NCBI GenBank assembly: GCA_964596125.1 | Contig: CAZQRP010000004.1 | Location: forward strand, 124,001-188,000 | Reading direction: 5' to 3' | Length of the DNA stretch: 64,000 nt | Source of the DNA: CAZQRP01 sp964596125 | GTDB lineage: Bacteria > Chloroflexota > Dehalococcoidia > GIF9 > UBA5629 | In this document: in pieces, positions 18,672 through 27,990 of the stretch | Position numbering within the stretch: position 1 is the stretch's first letter | How the letters are laid out: each line of letters opens with the position of its first letter | Program-made: the position numbers and the translations under genes | Notes under the pieces: generated by a model | The model's database searches: none | Told to the model about the DNA's origin: nothing | What the model saw: only the letters and a program-made list of their open reading frames with translations

Positions 18672-18821
18672 CCATCGAATGCACCTCGAAAGGCATAACT
18701 ATAAAGGGGATAAACATAGCTGAAAAGAGGAGTAGTAAAGCTTGAGAATGCTGACTACATAAAAGAGAGTGAAGCGGGCAAATGAGTCTTCACCCAAAAA
18801 ATATTAGGAGGTACCACGATA

Positions 18822-19679
18822 ATGGAAGATTTACAGGTAAAAATTTTAGGTATCAGCGCCAGTGGCCGCCACGCAAATACGGAGACGGCAGTGAAGGAGG
18901 CATTAAAAGCGACTGAAAGTGTCGGCTATGCAAAGACTGAGTATGTTTCTCTTGCCGACTATAAACTTGTGCCATGTGTCGGGTGTATGAAGTGTTTCGG
19001 CTGGCAACATCCGGCCGACGGAGGTTTGGAGTGCTACGAATTTAATGACGATAGTGGCATTTTACTCCGTAAAATGCTGGAATGCGACGGGCTTGTTTTC
19101 GGGGCGCCAGTATATGTGGTTGGTATCAATGCGCTTGCCAAGATTCTCATGGACAAGGCAAGTATGTTCGGTCCTATGTCTTTCACCAGGTACATTGGAG
19201 ATATGAGACTTAAGCCCGTGGGCGTTATTGCGGTAGGCGGTGGAGATAGTGGGGGACAGGAAATCGTGGGCCTGGAGATACGGACGTGGGCTCACGCATT
19301 AGGTATGGTGACTGTAGGACCATGGCCTACCAGAGAAGATCCGAATCCTCAGTGCAGTACCTACGGTGCTTTTCCGACTACCACTGATGCAGTCAATGTA
19401 TATGCTAAGGATGGTATTACCAAGGAAGCGACCAGGACTGTACCACCAACTCAAGGTTCAAGAAACATGAGATCGATAAGGAATACCGGAAGGCACGTAG
19501 CTCAAATGGCAATGATACTCAAGCTCGGGAAAAAGACGTTTAAAGAATCGGGACTTAAGGAGCTTGATTTAATTCCATTCCCCAGATATTCGGTAAAGCC
19601 GAAGCCCGGATCCTATATACAAAAACTCATCGATGACGGCACCGTAACCTATGTTACAAAAGAAAAAAGTACCCAATAA
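18822..19679 (+). CDS. Flavodoxin-fold iron-sulfur-flavoprotein-like protein
   Basis: A 285-residue protein of the NADPH-dependent FMN reductase/Isf superfamily. The FMN phosphate loop is GISASGRHANTETA near residue 10. The segment PCVGCMKCF near residue 53 gives Cys spacing C-x2-C-x2-C, close to the compact cluster motif of Isf proteins. FGAPVYVVGINALAK supplies the second flavin-contact loop. The family is usually about 190-240 residues; here a C-terminal extension of about 60 residues is present. AGGAGGT precedes the ATG. It probably shuttles electrons between ferredoxin or EtfB and a catabolic enzyme in this cluster; that link is inferred from position. Confidence 0.82.
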   Translation: MEDLQVKILGISASGRHANTETAVKEALKATESVGYAKTEYVSLADYKLVPCVGCMKCFGWQHPADGGLECYEFNDDSGILLRKMLECDGLVFGAPVYVVGINALAKILMDKASMFGPMSFTRYIGDMRLKPVGVIAVGGGDSGGQEIVGLEIRTWAHALGMVTVGPWPTREDPNPQCSTYGAFPTTTDAVNVYAKDGITKEATRTVPPTQGSRNMRSIRNTGRHVAQMAMILKLGKKTFKESGLKELDLIPFPRYSVKPKPGSYIQKLIDDGTVTYVTKEKSTQ

Positions 19680-19828
19680 GGAATTCGACGAGACAATTCA
19701 TTTGACTATATGAAATTCATTGGTAGAGATAATAAAGTAGAACAATAAATTCTATAATTGTTGTTTTCTATACCGTTGGTAGTATGTTACATAGAAAAAC
19801 ATGAAATTTTGCAGATAGGCAGAGAGAA

Positions 19829-21472
19829 ATGGCTGAATTTGGCTTTCATAATAAAGCAATGGAACAATTATTCAATACATATATAGAACAAGGCTATTGG
19901 CAGCGTTCTTTTATCGATCACTGGGATAAAAACGCTGAGTCTTTTCCAGACAAAATCGCCCTCGTAGACTCCCGAAGAAGCATTTCATGGTCTCAAGTCA
20001 AGCTTCTTTCGGAAAGGCTCGCCATAGCGTTGCTGGAATTGGGGCTCAGAAGGGACGATGTTATCTCTGTCCAACTGCCATGGTCTATTGAATCGTGTTT
20101 AATTCGCGCTGCACATGAAAAAGCTGGCATTATCGAACTGGAATTGGCACCAACGTTACGACATCAGGAGATGAAATACCATCTTCAAAATACCGAAGCG
20201 AAAGCAGTAATCATACCCTGGAAATATAGAAATTTTGACTATTATAGTATGATCGAGGAAATTCGACCCGATTTACCTTATTTAGAACATATTATAATAG
20301 CTGGAGAGCTGCCTTCGGAGAATTTAATTTCGCTGGACAGGATGCTTGAACAGCCAGTTGAGCAAAAATACCCTGCATCCTATTTAAGAAAAACGAGACA
20401 TACACCGTTTGAGCTGAGCTACCTCAGGCATACTACTGGAACAACAGGCCTTCCCAAACTTGTCATGACTAACGCTGCCGGCCTCGAATGGGGCGGAAGA
20501 GCACACCTATGGGAGACAGGAGAGAAGATAGATTCTGATTCTGTTCTTGGCATTATCTGTCCAGCCATTACAGGACCTAATTATTTCATGTTTTATTCAA
20601 GTGCGTTAGTTGCACCTAAAATAGTCTTGCTGGAACATTTTCGCCCCGAGAGTGCACTTGAATTGATTGAAAGAGAACACGTCAATGTTATTGGAGTTGT
20701 CCCAACGCAACTTGCCATGATGATTCAGCATCCTAATTTTCAAAAATATAATCTTAATTCATTACGTTTCATCATATGTACTGGGGCCAGCCTGAATTAT
20801 TCTTTAGCCTTTGAAGCAGAGAATAAATTCGGATGTCCTATTGTCCAGCACTATGGCTCTATGGAATGCGGTATCGTTGCTGTCATGCAACACTATAGTG
20901 AACCACAGGCACAACGTCTCCTAACTGTGGGAAAACCATCTAAAGCAGTTCAAATAAAATTAGTTGATAAACAAGGTAAGACTGTAAAAAGAGGAGAAGC
21001 TGGAACAATTATGGCCAAGAGCCCGTGCATGGGTTTTGGCTATTATAAAGATTCCGCTGCCTCTGCTAAGACATGGACTAGAGATGCCTGGTGTAATATG
21101 GGTGATTTGGGACAGTTTGATAACAATGGGAATCTCGTTTTGGTAGGGAGGGAGAAAGAAATTATTATTCGCGGCGGGCAAAATATTTTCCCACTGGAAG
21201 TCGAAAACCTGCTCCTCACCAATCCTAAAATATCGCAGGTAGCTATCGTTGCCATGCCAGACCTGGTAATGGGGGAAAAAGCCTGCGCATTTATAGTGTT
21301 ACGGAAGGGAGAGCATTTTGATTTCGAAGAAATGGTTAATTACCTGAAAGAAAAGAAAATAGCTCTCTATAAAATACCGGAAAGGCTGGAGCTTGTCGAC
21401 AAGATGCCATTGGCCGGGGAGACAAAGATTGACAAGAAGGCACTCCAGAAGAACCTTGTCCAGAGCCTGTAG
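19829..21472 (+). CDS. AMP-dependent acyl/aryl-CoA ligase
   Basis: A 547-residue adenylate-forming enzyme that activates a carboxylic acid as the AMP ester and then the CoA thioester. The phosphate loop reads HTTGTTGLPKLVMTN near residue 212; the acceptor region is QHYGSMECG; the hinge is VGREKEIIIRGGQNIFP; and the catalytic lysine lies in GETKIDKKAL near the end. The sequence style is close to 2,3-dihydroxybenzoate-AMP ligases (EntE/DhbE), which fits an aryl acid. It precedes the UbiD-type decarboxylase by about 100 bases in the same direction, so the two probably act on the same or successive compounds. Confidence 0.9.
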   Translation: MAEFGFHNKAMEQLFNTYIEQGYWQRSFIDHWDKNAESFPDKIALVDSRRSISWSQVKLLSERLAIALLELGLRRDDVISVQLPWSIESCLIRAAHEKAGIIELELAPTLRHQEMKYHLQNTEAKAVIIPWKYRNFDYYSMIEEIRPDLPYLEHIIIAGELPSENLISLDRMLEQPVEQKYPASYLRKTRHTPFELSYLRHTTGTTGLPKLVMTNAAGLEWGGRAHLWETGEKIDSDSVLGIICPAITGPNYFMFYSSALVAPKIVLLEHFRPESALELIEREHVNVIGVVPTQLAMMIQHPNFQKYNLNSLRFIICTGASLNYSLAFEAENKFGCPIVQHYGSMECGIVAVMQHYSEPQAQRLLTVGKPSKAVQIKLVDKQGKTVKRGEAGTIMAKSPCMGFGYYKDSAASAKTWTRDAWCNMGDLGQFDNNGNLVLVGREKEIIIRGGQNIFPLEVENLLLTNPKISQVAIVAMPDLVMGEKACAFIVLRKGEHFDFEEMVNYLKEKKIALYKIPERLELVDKMPLAGETKIDKKALQKNLVQSL

Positions 21473-21570
21473 TGAAAGTTCACATGAATTTGGTTGTTTT
21501 ATAGCATTGCTATATTAGTTCAAATTGTTTGTGTATCCTTCAGGTCAATAACTTTTAAGGAAGGTTTACT

Positions 21571-23019
21571 ATGCGAAATTTTATTCAAAAAACAGAAGAA
21601 ATGGACGAACTGGTAGAAATAAAGGGCGCCCACTGGAAGGAAGAAATTGGAATACTTCGTTTTATCGTACGCAAAGGTGATCTCGATTGCCCCGCAATAT
21701 TATTTGACGATATTGTAGACTATCCATCAGGGTACCGTGTGTTGTGCGGAGCACCGAATTCGCTCAGACGCCTTGCTATGATACTTGGATTTGAACATGA
21801 TAATAATAATCCGAGCACATATCTCGATTTTATCAGAAAGGAAAAGGACAGACTTAAAAATTTAAAAGGTATTCCACCAAAAACTGTGAAAACCGGCCCG
21901 GTTTTAGAAAACGTACACAAAGGGAAGGATATCGATCTGTTTAAGTTTCCAGCGCCAAAATGGCAGGGTGGGGATGGTGGAAGATATATCGGGACAATGG
22001 ACTCGATTATCAGTCGTGACCCAGAGGAAGAATGGATAAACATCGGCACATACAGGACCATGATCAGGGATAAATCAAGCCTTTTGACCTTTGTTGACAT
22101 TGCTAAGCATTTTGATCTTCACAGGAAAAGATGGTTTGAGCAGGGGAAAGACATGCCGGTGGTCCTGGTTTTCGGTGCTGATCCTTTATTTCCGGTTATC
22201 TCCGGAGTCGAGTTCCCGTGGGGTATGTCAGAACTGGACGTTATCGGGGGATTTAAAGGAAAACCGATAGAAGTTATCCGGGGTGAAGTTACAGGATTGC
22301 CGTTTCCGGCTGATGCCGAAATAGTTGTCGAGGGCTTCGTCTCTCATACTGAAAGGGATACTGAGGGACCTTTTGCTGAGTTTACCGGTTACTATGGTAG
22401 TGGTACGCACTCAGAGCCGGTCATAAAAGTTGAGGCTGTATATCATAGAAACGACCCGATAATACATGGACTGCTTACCAATGGCCGACCACCTAGAGAT
22501 AGAGTTGGCAGAAGAATAGATTATCGAACGTTTTTAAGGAGTGCACAAATATGGCATCAGCTTGAGTTAATCGGCATTCCTGATATCAGGGGTGTCTATT
22601 GTCATCCCGCCGGTGGAGCAAGAATGTGGATTGTCGTTTCACTAAAACAGAGATATGTGGGACATGCCAAACAGGCACTTGCCGTAGCATCTCAAATGCA
22701 CACAGGTGCATTCATGGGCAGATATGTAATTGTGGTTGATGAGGACGTTGACCCGACCTATGATTATGATGTTATATGGGCAATATCAACAAGATCAGAC
22801 CCAGCGGAGAATATTGATTTTCTTAGAAGGTCATGGAGCGGAATGCTTGATCCATTCTTATCAATACAATCAAAAGAATTTTGCCATAACTCAAGAGCCC
22901 TTATCGATGCCTGTATACCCTTCGAAAGAAAGAGCGAATTTGCGGCAGCGGCCCGGTTTGACCGCGATATGATCAAGAATCTCAGGGAAAGATACCGCCA
23001 ATATACCACCAAGAGTTAG
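21571..23019 (+). CDS. UbiD-family decarboxylase (prenylated-FMN dependent)
   Basis: A 482-residue UbiD-family enzyme, normal length. The segment ERDTEGPFAEFTGYYG carries the conserved catalytic Glu pair of the family; the N-terminal and middle domains (KFPAPKWQGGDGGRYIGT) also match. These enzymes add or remove CO2 at aromatic, heteroaromatic or alpha,beta-unsaturated acids, using prenylated FMN made by UbiX; no ubiX gene is in the window. AAGGAAGG precedes the ATG. The neighbours, a CoA ligase and an amidohydrolase decarboxylase, point to anaerobic aromatic metabolism, for example ring carboxylation followed by CoA activation. Direction cannot be told from sequence. Confidence 0.93.
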   Translation: MRNFIQKTEEMDELVEIKGAHWKEEIGILRFIVRKGDLDCPAILFDDIVDYPSGYRVLCGAPNSLRRLAMILGFEHDNNNPSTYLDFIRKEKDRLKNLKGIPPKTVKTGPVLENVHKGKDIDLFKFPAPKWQGGDGGRYIGTMDSIISRDPEEEWINIGTYRTMIRDKSSLLTFVDIAKHFDLHRKRWFEQGKDMPVVLVFGADPLFPVISGVEFPWGMSELDVIGGFKGKPIEVIRGEVTGLPFPADAEIVVEGFVSHTERDTEGPFAEFTGYYGSGTHSEPVIKVEAVYHRNDPIIHGLLTNGRPPRDRVGRRIDYRTFLRSAQIWHQLELIGIPDIRGVYCHPAGGARMWIVVSLKQRYVGHAKQALAVASQMHTGAFMGRYVIVVDEDVDPTYDYDVIWAISTRSDPAENIDFLRRSWSGMLDPFLSIQSKEFCHNSRALIDACIPFERKSEFAAAARFDRDMIKNLRERYRQYTTKS

Positions 23020-23054
23020 TTATCATTACATAGATAGTGAGGGGGGACAGTAAG

Positions 23055-24050
23055 CTAGATGCGTAAAAGTCTCCTTGCATTCCCTTCACATATGTTATAT
23101 TTATCCAGGTCGGGAATAGTCATTTGGTCCGTAGAGGCTATTTTCTTCTCGACACCAAATAGAAAATCGGTCGCAAACACCATATGCTCCCCACCAAAGA
23201 AAGGATAGGCAGCCATCAGTGCCGGTGTAGAATAGCCGCTCATCGCGGTATCAGCATAAAACATTTTAAAATATTCCATTGGTGGCCGGCTCAAGCTTAC
23301 AATGACGCCAGCAGATTCGTTCAACTGTTGTACGCCTACTCCGGCCAGCCTGCCGGAGAAAAAGGGTACCATGCCCCCACAGTGGTGGGTTATGATTTTA
23401 AGAGAGGGATATTTTTCCAGAATACCACTAAACACTAGCCGTACCATGGCAACTGTAGTTTCGTAGGGCCACCCGACTGTCTGAAATATACGGTATTTTG
23501 AGCTGGTTTCGCCTTTATAATCTGGAATATTCGCTTCTCTTGACGGATGAATCCAGATTGGTAAGTCATATTTCACCATCATCTCATAGAGTGGAAAGAA
23601 CTCAGGAGAATCCAGTGGCTTATCATTGCATGGTGTGTATATCTGTATACCCTTAAAGTTAAGTGTTTCCATGGCTCTTTCAGCTTCCCTGAGCGCATTA
23701 TCCATGTTATTCATGGGCAGACAGGCAACTCCAGCTACAAAGTGATCGGGGTACTTGGCTATTAGTTCTGCAATGCCGTCATTAGCCAGTCTGGCTAATT
23801 CCAAGGCATCAGCGGTCGGTGCAACCGCCTCTACCGGAGGAGTCACAAGAGTTATAACCTCTCGAAATCCTTCATACTTCTCTAAAGTTTTAAACCTGAG
23901 ATCCATATCAAATATGGTCGGTATAGCATTATGGTGCCTCTCCAGGTCTTCTGTAAAAATGTTTCGTTGCGCCTTCCGATAGAGTGCCTTCCTGTAGTTA
24001 TCAGGAAGGAGATGCGTGAACATATTTATCTTATGGAAAGGTTTATCCAC
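23055..24050 (-). CDS. Amidohydrolase-2 family (ACMSD/resorcylate decarboxylase-like)
   Basis: A 331-residue TIM-barrel protein of the amidohydrolase-2 family. WIHPSRE, ITHHCGGMVPF and FATDFLFG match the histidine and aspartate ligands of ACMSD-type decarboxylases. The N-terminal metal motif, usually DxHxH, reads NMFTH here, so the first histidine is Phe and the Asp is Asn. A single-metal, non-hydrolytic decarboxylase is still possible because resorcylate-type members also vary here. The start is GTG with GGGGGTGA upstream. It converges with the UbiD-family gene, with a 35-base gap, and probably belongs to the same pathway. Confidence 0.83.
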   Translation of the reverse strand: MDKPFHKINMFTHLLPDNYRKALYRKAQRNIFTEDLERHHNAIPTIFDMDLRFKTLEKYEGFREVITLVTPPVEAVAPTADALELARLANDGIAELIAKYPDHFVAGVACLPMNNMDNALREAERAMETLNFKGIQIYTPCNDKPLDSPEFFPLYEMMVKYDLPIWIHPSREANIPDYKGETSSKYRIFQTVGWPYETTVAMVRLVFSGILEKYPSLKIITHHCGGMVPFFSGRLAGVGVQQLNESAGVIVSLSRPPMEYFKMFYADTAMSGYSTPALMAAYPFFGGEHMVFATDFLFGVEKKIASTDQMTIPDLDKYNICEGNARRLLRI

Positions 24051-24176
24051 ATTTCACCCCCGTTACTATTATACTTACAATGCTATCATAAGGATGTTGT
24101 TAAAAGACAAACTCGTTAAGACCGAACCTTACTGGCGTATAGATGAGTTCTTCTCCATTAATAGAGTATCTGATTC

Positions 24177-24446
24177 CTAAGGTAATCTTGTTATCTGAAA
24201 CACCACTGGATTTTCCGCATCGGGGCAGGCAGATGTTGTTACATGCGGATTTTTTTTATATGGAAACACACCGCCATATCGTAATATGCGTATCTTATCT
24301 AACATAGAACACAATGCGGTTGCGCATATACCAGGCTCAGGTGTCTTCGCAGCTATAATCCATGTATCGCCTACCTTATGTCCACACACGCACCTCCCCG
24401 TTTGCGATATCACTTTTACTTCAATAGGCTTCCGTACGTCGTCCAT
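24177..24446 (-). CDS. TIGR04076 family protein
   Basis: An 89-residue protein of the small TIGR04076 family found in anaerobes: EVKVISQTGRCVCGHKVGDTW, then CATALCSMLDKIRIL and a CPD segment. Five cysteines are present, which would suit a metal or cluster site, but no function is known for the family. The ATG at 24446 has AAGGAGA just upstream; the frame opens nine codons earlier without a ribosome site. It has its own promoter at 24475-24504 and follows the island ferredoxin on the same strand. Confidence 0.75.
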   Translation of the reverse strand: MDDVRKPIEVKVISQTGRCVCGHKVGDTWIIAAKTPEPGICATALCSMLDKIRILRYGGVFPYKKNPHVTTSACPDAENPVVFQITRLP

Positions 24447-24474
24447 ATATTCTCCTTTCAATTGATCACACAAA

Positions 24475-24504
24475 TTTATACCATATCCAGAAGCTGTTTA
24501 GCAA
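24475..24504 (-). promoter_or_regulatory. Promoter of the TIGR04076 gene
   Basis: On the minus strand TTGCTA is followed after 18 bases by TATAAA, with TGG just before it, giving an extended -10. Transcription would start about 22 bases before the ATG. Confidence 0.5.
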
Positions 24505-24624
24505 TTATTAGCTTTAACAGGGTTACAGTAACGGATTTGTTGGTCCCTCGATTGACAATCCCATTTGAGAGCGTATGCATACAGTGGCCGGAATGGAACG
24601 GTGAACTGGCTAACTCCCCACTTC

Positions 24625-24849
24625 CTAAACCAGCTCCTGAGGAGTCACGCTCAGCGCCCGCGAAGGACATTGCTCCACACAAACACGGCAGCCCGAGCAG
24701 AGTTGTTCATCAAAAACAAGCGCCAGACCATCATCTCCCAGGACGAAAACGCCTTTTTCACAGACATCTACACAGGTACCACATCCTGTACACATAGATG
24801 GATTGGCTCTCACTTCATAGGGGCTGAAGGTGAAGCGACTGACGCTCAC
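24625..24849 (-). CDS. 2[4Fe-4S] ferredoxin
   Basis: A 74-residue ferredoxin with two C-x2-C-x2-C-x3-CP-like motifs: Cys20/23/26/30 and Cys51/54/57/61. It starts at GTG with AAAGGAG upstream. The first motif ends in CEK rather than CP, a small deviation. It lies downstream of the first molybdo-oxidoreductase gene, separated by 270 bases that include a terminator-like hairpin, and could be the electron partner of that enzyme or of the aldehyde oxidoreductase. Confidence 0.9.
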   Translation of the reverse strand: MSVSRFTFSPYEVRANPSMCTGCGTCVDVCEKGVFVLGDDGLALVFDEQLCSGCRVCVEQCPSRALSVTPQELV

Positions 24850-24930
24850 TGTTATGGTGTTTCTCCTTTCTCCCGGACAAACGATAGCGAAACAAATAAT
24901 GTTGCAGTTATCGTATCATGTTTATCTACA

Positions 24931-24970
24931 AAATTAGAGGAGAGACATCCCGAAAAGACCTGCTCTCCCC
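24931..24970 (-). terminator. Hairpin between molybdo-oxidoreductase A and the ferredoxin
   Basis: On the minus strand GGGGAGAG (24970-24963) pairs with CTCTCCTC (24944-24937) with one G-U pair and an 18-base loop, followed by TAATTTTG. This is a weak intrinsic-terminator pattern that may separate the large gene from the ferredoxin. Confidence 0.45.
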
Positions 24971-25122
24971 AATGTCATCATGTTATAAACTATGTCACTA
25001 CCAAGCCGCTATAAACCTCTCTCTGCCGCTTGAACCGGTCAACCACCTCCCGTACTTAGCCGACCTGAAAATGCCCGGACCGGTGACATTTCTGGCTCTA
25101 TAACCTGTCTCTTTAAGTCAGT

Positions 25123-27630
25123 CTACTTTGGCTCCCCCGTAGGATATACTTTACATAGCAGGCCGCGTGCAGTCCAGTTGCCGCACAGCGGATCCAGCGT
25201 CTCAGGATCATCCAGGGTCAGTACGTTGGCATTTGACTCCCAGACACCATGCAGGAACGGTTCCTCACCAGGCATCTCGGGATACCACCAGCTCGCCTGT
25301 ATATTGATAACCTGTGGGTCAATAGTGAACGACAACTTGGCCTTCTGACGTATCCGTCCCCGCTTTGTCTCGATCCAGCACCAGTCACTATCTCTGATAC
25401 CCAGGTCACGTGCCGTATCAGGATGAATCAACATCGTGGGCCACGGCCACATTTCCCTTGTGCCGATTCCTGGCTGACGATGCTCCGAGTGGAACATGGG
25501 AACAAACCGGCCGCCAGTTATAAGCATGAGCGGATACTCTTTCGCCAGTTCGGGATCACTGACCGGGCTCTCCACCGGCTCTTCATAGTAAGGCAAGGGC
25601 TCATAATCGAGTTCCTCGAAGATGCTGGAGTAGATCTCAACACGCCGGGATGGAGTGGCGAAACCGTGCAATTTGCCGGTCTCAGGTATGATTCTCTTAT
25701 GCTTCTCGAAGTTCAGATCGCCAAAGAGCCATGGATGCTGAGTGAAGTCCTCATATGTCACACCAAGACGTCCGATGCGGTAAGATATCACATCTTCATA
25801 TGTCTCCCAGGGCCAATCATTCTCCTGCCCCAGGCGCATGCCCAGTTTCCGGAAGAAGTCATAGTCCATATGCCTATCATGCTCAGGCTGTACAGCACGC
25901 ACACCGCCGACGGCGATATCAGCGCCGTCTTCTATTGTGGAAAGCATAGGCCGCTCCATCCAGTCGGCTGCCGGTAGCACATAGTCGGCAAGTTGAGCCG
26001 TAGGCGTCATCCAGTACTCCAGGACTACCAGCAAATCGAGGCTCTTTAACGCCTCATAGACCAGCTTAGTATTGCCTGCCCATATCATCGGATTACTGCC
26101 CCAGGCAATCATGGCTCTGATAGGATATGGCTCGCCCGACAGCATGGCCCGCCAGATCAGCGGCGCTGAACAGGCCAACTGATGGACCTGAGGTCTGGGG
26201 ATTTTCCATACCTCCTCGTATGGCTTCGCGGTCACCTCATAGCCAGGCCAGCACATGAGCCTGGTGAAATCATTACCAATCATCTTCTTTCGCGTCTCAG
26301 GTGCACACCGGTCTGCCAGCTCCAGTTCGCACTCACGTACCAGCATCTTACCATCAATGAACGGGCCGGGACCGGCAAGGTATTCACCGCCTATGATATC
26401 GATATTGCCGGTGAGGAAGCGCAGGATCGACCGGACAAAAGTGCAGGATGTGGCGTTTCGTCCGACCATATCACCACCACCCACACCCCAGAGAATCGTG
26501 CCCGGGCGATTGGTAGCATATATACGGGCTGCCTCCCGGATCTTATGTGCGGGGACCCAGGTAATCTCGGCGACCTTCTCAGGAGGATATTGATCCACAA
26601 GTTCTTTAAGCAATGTCCATACTGTCTTGCACTTGACCTTCTTCCCATCAGCCATCGCGACATCATATTCACCAGCCAGTGCCAGTTTTCCGACCTTTTC
26701 CCGGTACTCAACCGACTTTGAGAGCCACGCTACCGGCTTTTTCGCCTCGGTATCCCAGACAACAAAGTTATCCCGGCTGCCATTCTTCGCTACATCAGCC
26801 TCACGCAGGATCTTGCGTGTGTCCATCCGCACCAGGAAAGGCGCATTGCTCCAGGTCTCTATGAACTCCCGGTCATAGATCTCTTCATTCATGATAACGT
26901 TCATCCAGCCCAATCCCATAGCGGTATCGGTCCCGGGGCGGATCTCTAGCCACACGTCTGAGTATCGGACTATATCTGTTGCTACAGGATCGATGGTGAT
27001 AATCTTGGGTGGTGTCTCCTGTTTCAATGCAGCGGACATACGGCGCCACACAGGTGCTTTTGGACTGTAGGACTCATGGGGGTCTTTACCCCATACAACG
27101 ATACAGCGAGACTTGGTCATGGTAGGAGGTGCTGCCAGCTCAACTTGCCAGCCGCAGAGTGCCATATTGACCACGTATATCCAGGCCCAACAGATATTAC
27201 CGGGATCGGCCAGATTCTGTGGATTTCCAAAAAGGTTTAAGAACCGGCTTCGCGCCCACAGGTGGTCAGAGCGGTATGTCCCTTCAGCCACAGACAGGGT
27301 CTCAGGGCCGTATTTTGCCTTGAGCTCCTTCAATTTCTCTGCGATCTCATCCAGCGCCTGGTCGTAAGGTATCTTCTCCCACTTATTCTCACCGCGCTTG
27401 CCCTTCCGTCTTAAGGCATAATTGACACGGTCGGGATGATAGTGAAACTTGATAGCAAACTTGCCATCGGGCCCGAGACGCTCGCAGAGCACAGTATGCC
27501 GTTCCCTATCAGCCCTGATCCTGACAATCTTACCATCCTGTACATGTACCAGCACACCGCAGTTCTGATGGCAAAAGAAACAAGCAGAACGCTTGACTTC
27601 AATGTTCTCCATTCCCTCCTGTTCACTCAT
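25123..27630 (-). CDS. Molybdopterin oxidoreductase A (bis-MGD, DMSO reductase family)
   Basis: An 835-residue catalytic subunit and the longest of three paralogues in the island. The N-terminal [4Fe-4S] ligands are Cys17, Cys20, Cys24 (CFFCHQNC) and Cys49. The likely metal-ligand region is NICWAW near residue 145, in the place where PsrA/PhsA/ArrA-type enzymes have a cysteine. MGD-contact segments (VVWGKDPHES, WGVGGGD, AWGSNPMIW, DYVLPAADWMERP) are present, as is the C-terminal cap domain. There is no Tat signal, so it is cytoplasmic. AAGGAGG precedes the ATG. No dedicated ferredoxin-type or membrane subunit adjoins it; the small ferredoxin downstream may serve. Substrate unknown. Confidence 0.9.
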   Translation of the reverse strand: MSEQEGMENIEVKRSACFFCHQNCGVLVHVQDGKIVRIRADRERHTVLCERLGPDGKFAIKFHYHPDRVNYALRRKGKRGENKWEKIPYDQALDEIAEKLKELKAKYGPETLSVAEGTYRSDHLWARSRFLNLFGNPQNLADPGNICWAWIYVVNMALCGWQVELAAPPTMTKSRCIVVWGKDPHESYSPKAPVWRRMSAALKQETPPKIITIDPVATDIVRYSDVWLEIRPGTDTAMGLGWMNVIMNEEIYDREFIETWSNAPFLVRMDTRKILREADVAKNGSRDNFVVWDTEAKKPVAWLSKSVEYREKVGKLALAGEYDVAMADGKKVKCKTVWTLLKELVDQYPPEKVAEITWVPAHKIREAARIYATNRPGTILWGVGGGDMVGRNATSCTFVRSILRFLTGNIDIIGGEYLAGPGPFIDGKMLVRECELELADRCAPETRKKMIGNDFTRLMCWPGYEVTAKPYEEVWKIPRPQVHQLACSAPLIWRAMLSGEPYPIRAMIAWGSNPMIWAGNTKLVYEALKSLDLLVVLEYWMTPTAQLADYVLPAADWMERPMLSTIEDGADIAVGGVRAVQPEHDRHMDYDFFRKLGMRLGQENDWPWETYEDVISYRIGRLGVTYEDFTQHPWLFGDLNFEKHKRIIPETGKLHGFATPSRRVEIYSSIFEELDYEPLPYYEEPVESPVSDPELAKEYPLMLITGGRFVPMFHSEHRQPGIGTREMWPWPTMLIHPDTARDLGIRDSDWCWIETKRGRIRQKAKLSFTIDPQVINIQASWWYPEMPGEEPFLHGVWESNANVLTLDDPETLDPLCGNWTARGLLCKVYPTGEPK

Positions 27631-27816
27631 GGTTATTCCTCCTTAATGAAAGTCCTGCTTCGATACACACTCTGCCCTATCAAGTAGCAGGAAAAGTGCA
27701 TAAAACTAATTATTAGACCTGATACATACCTATTAAATGAATTACTATACTTTTTTAATCTGGCTGTTGAAGGCAAGTTTGAGCGTTATAGCTCACCCAA
27801 TGATAATACGAATAGA

Positions 27817-27845
27817 AGTCTAGCAAATGGTATTTATAATGTCAA
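27817..27845 (-). promoter_or_regulatory. Promoter of molybdopterin oxidoreductase A
   Basis: Minus-strand TTGACA, 17-base spacer, TAGACT. Transcription would start about 180 bases before the ATG, leaving a long leader that could carry regulation. A cofactor-sensing RNA was considered but no known fold is recognisable. Confidence 0.45.
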
Positions 27846-27877
27846 TGTATATCGCCTGCCACAAATTCGAGAGTGCT

Positions 27878-27907
27878 TACTACAGTACTATTGTTTGTAC
27901 TATAGTA
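27878..27907. promoter_or_regulatory. Inverted repeat upstream of the oxidoreductase A promoter
   Basis: Arms TACTACAGTAC (27878-27888) and GTACTATAGTA (27897-27907) match at 10 of 11 paired positions across an 8-base spacer. The repeat lies about 33 bases upstream of the -35 box, where an activator would bind. Confidence 0.4.
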
Positions 27908-27990
27908 TCCAACCAACCCTGACAGGAAATATGCCATAACACCCTACCGCTGGAACGGGTCAGCCTCTTCCATCCGTGACACTCCACCGG

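Noticed and set aside
24476..24682. 68-codon minus-strand frame after the ferredoxin
   Set aside because: It overlaps the ferredoxin gene in another frame and crosses the promoter of the TIGR04076 gene.
27631..27816. Possible molybdenum-cofactor riboswitch in the leader of oxidoreductase A
   Set aside because: No conserved Moco-RNA core motif could be recognised; only a long leader is supported.
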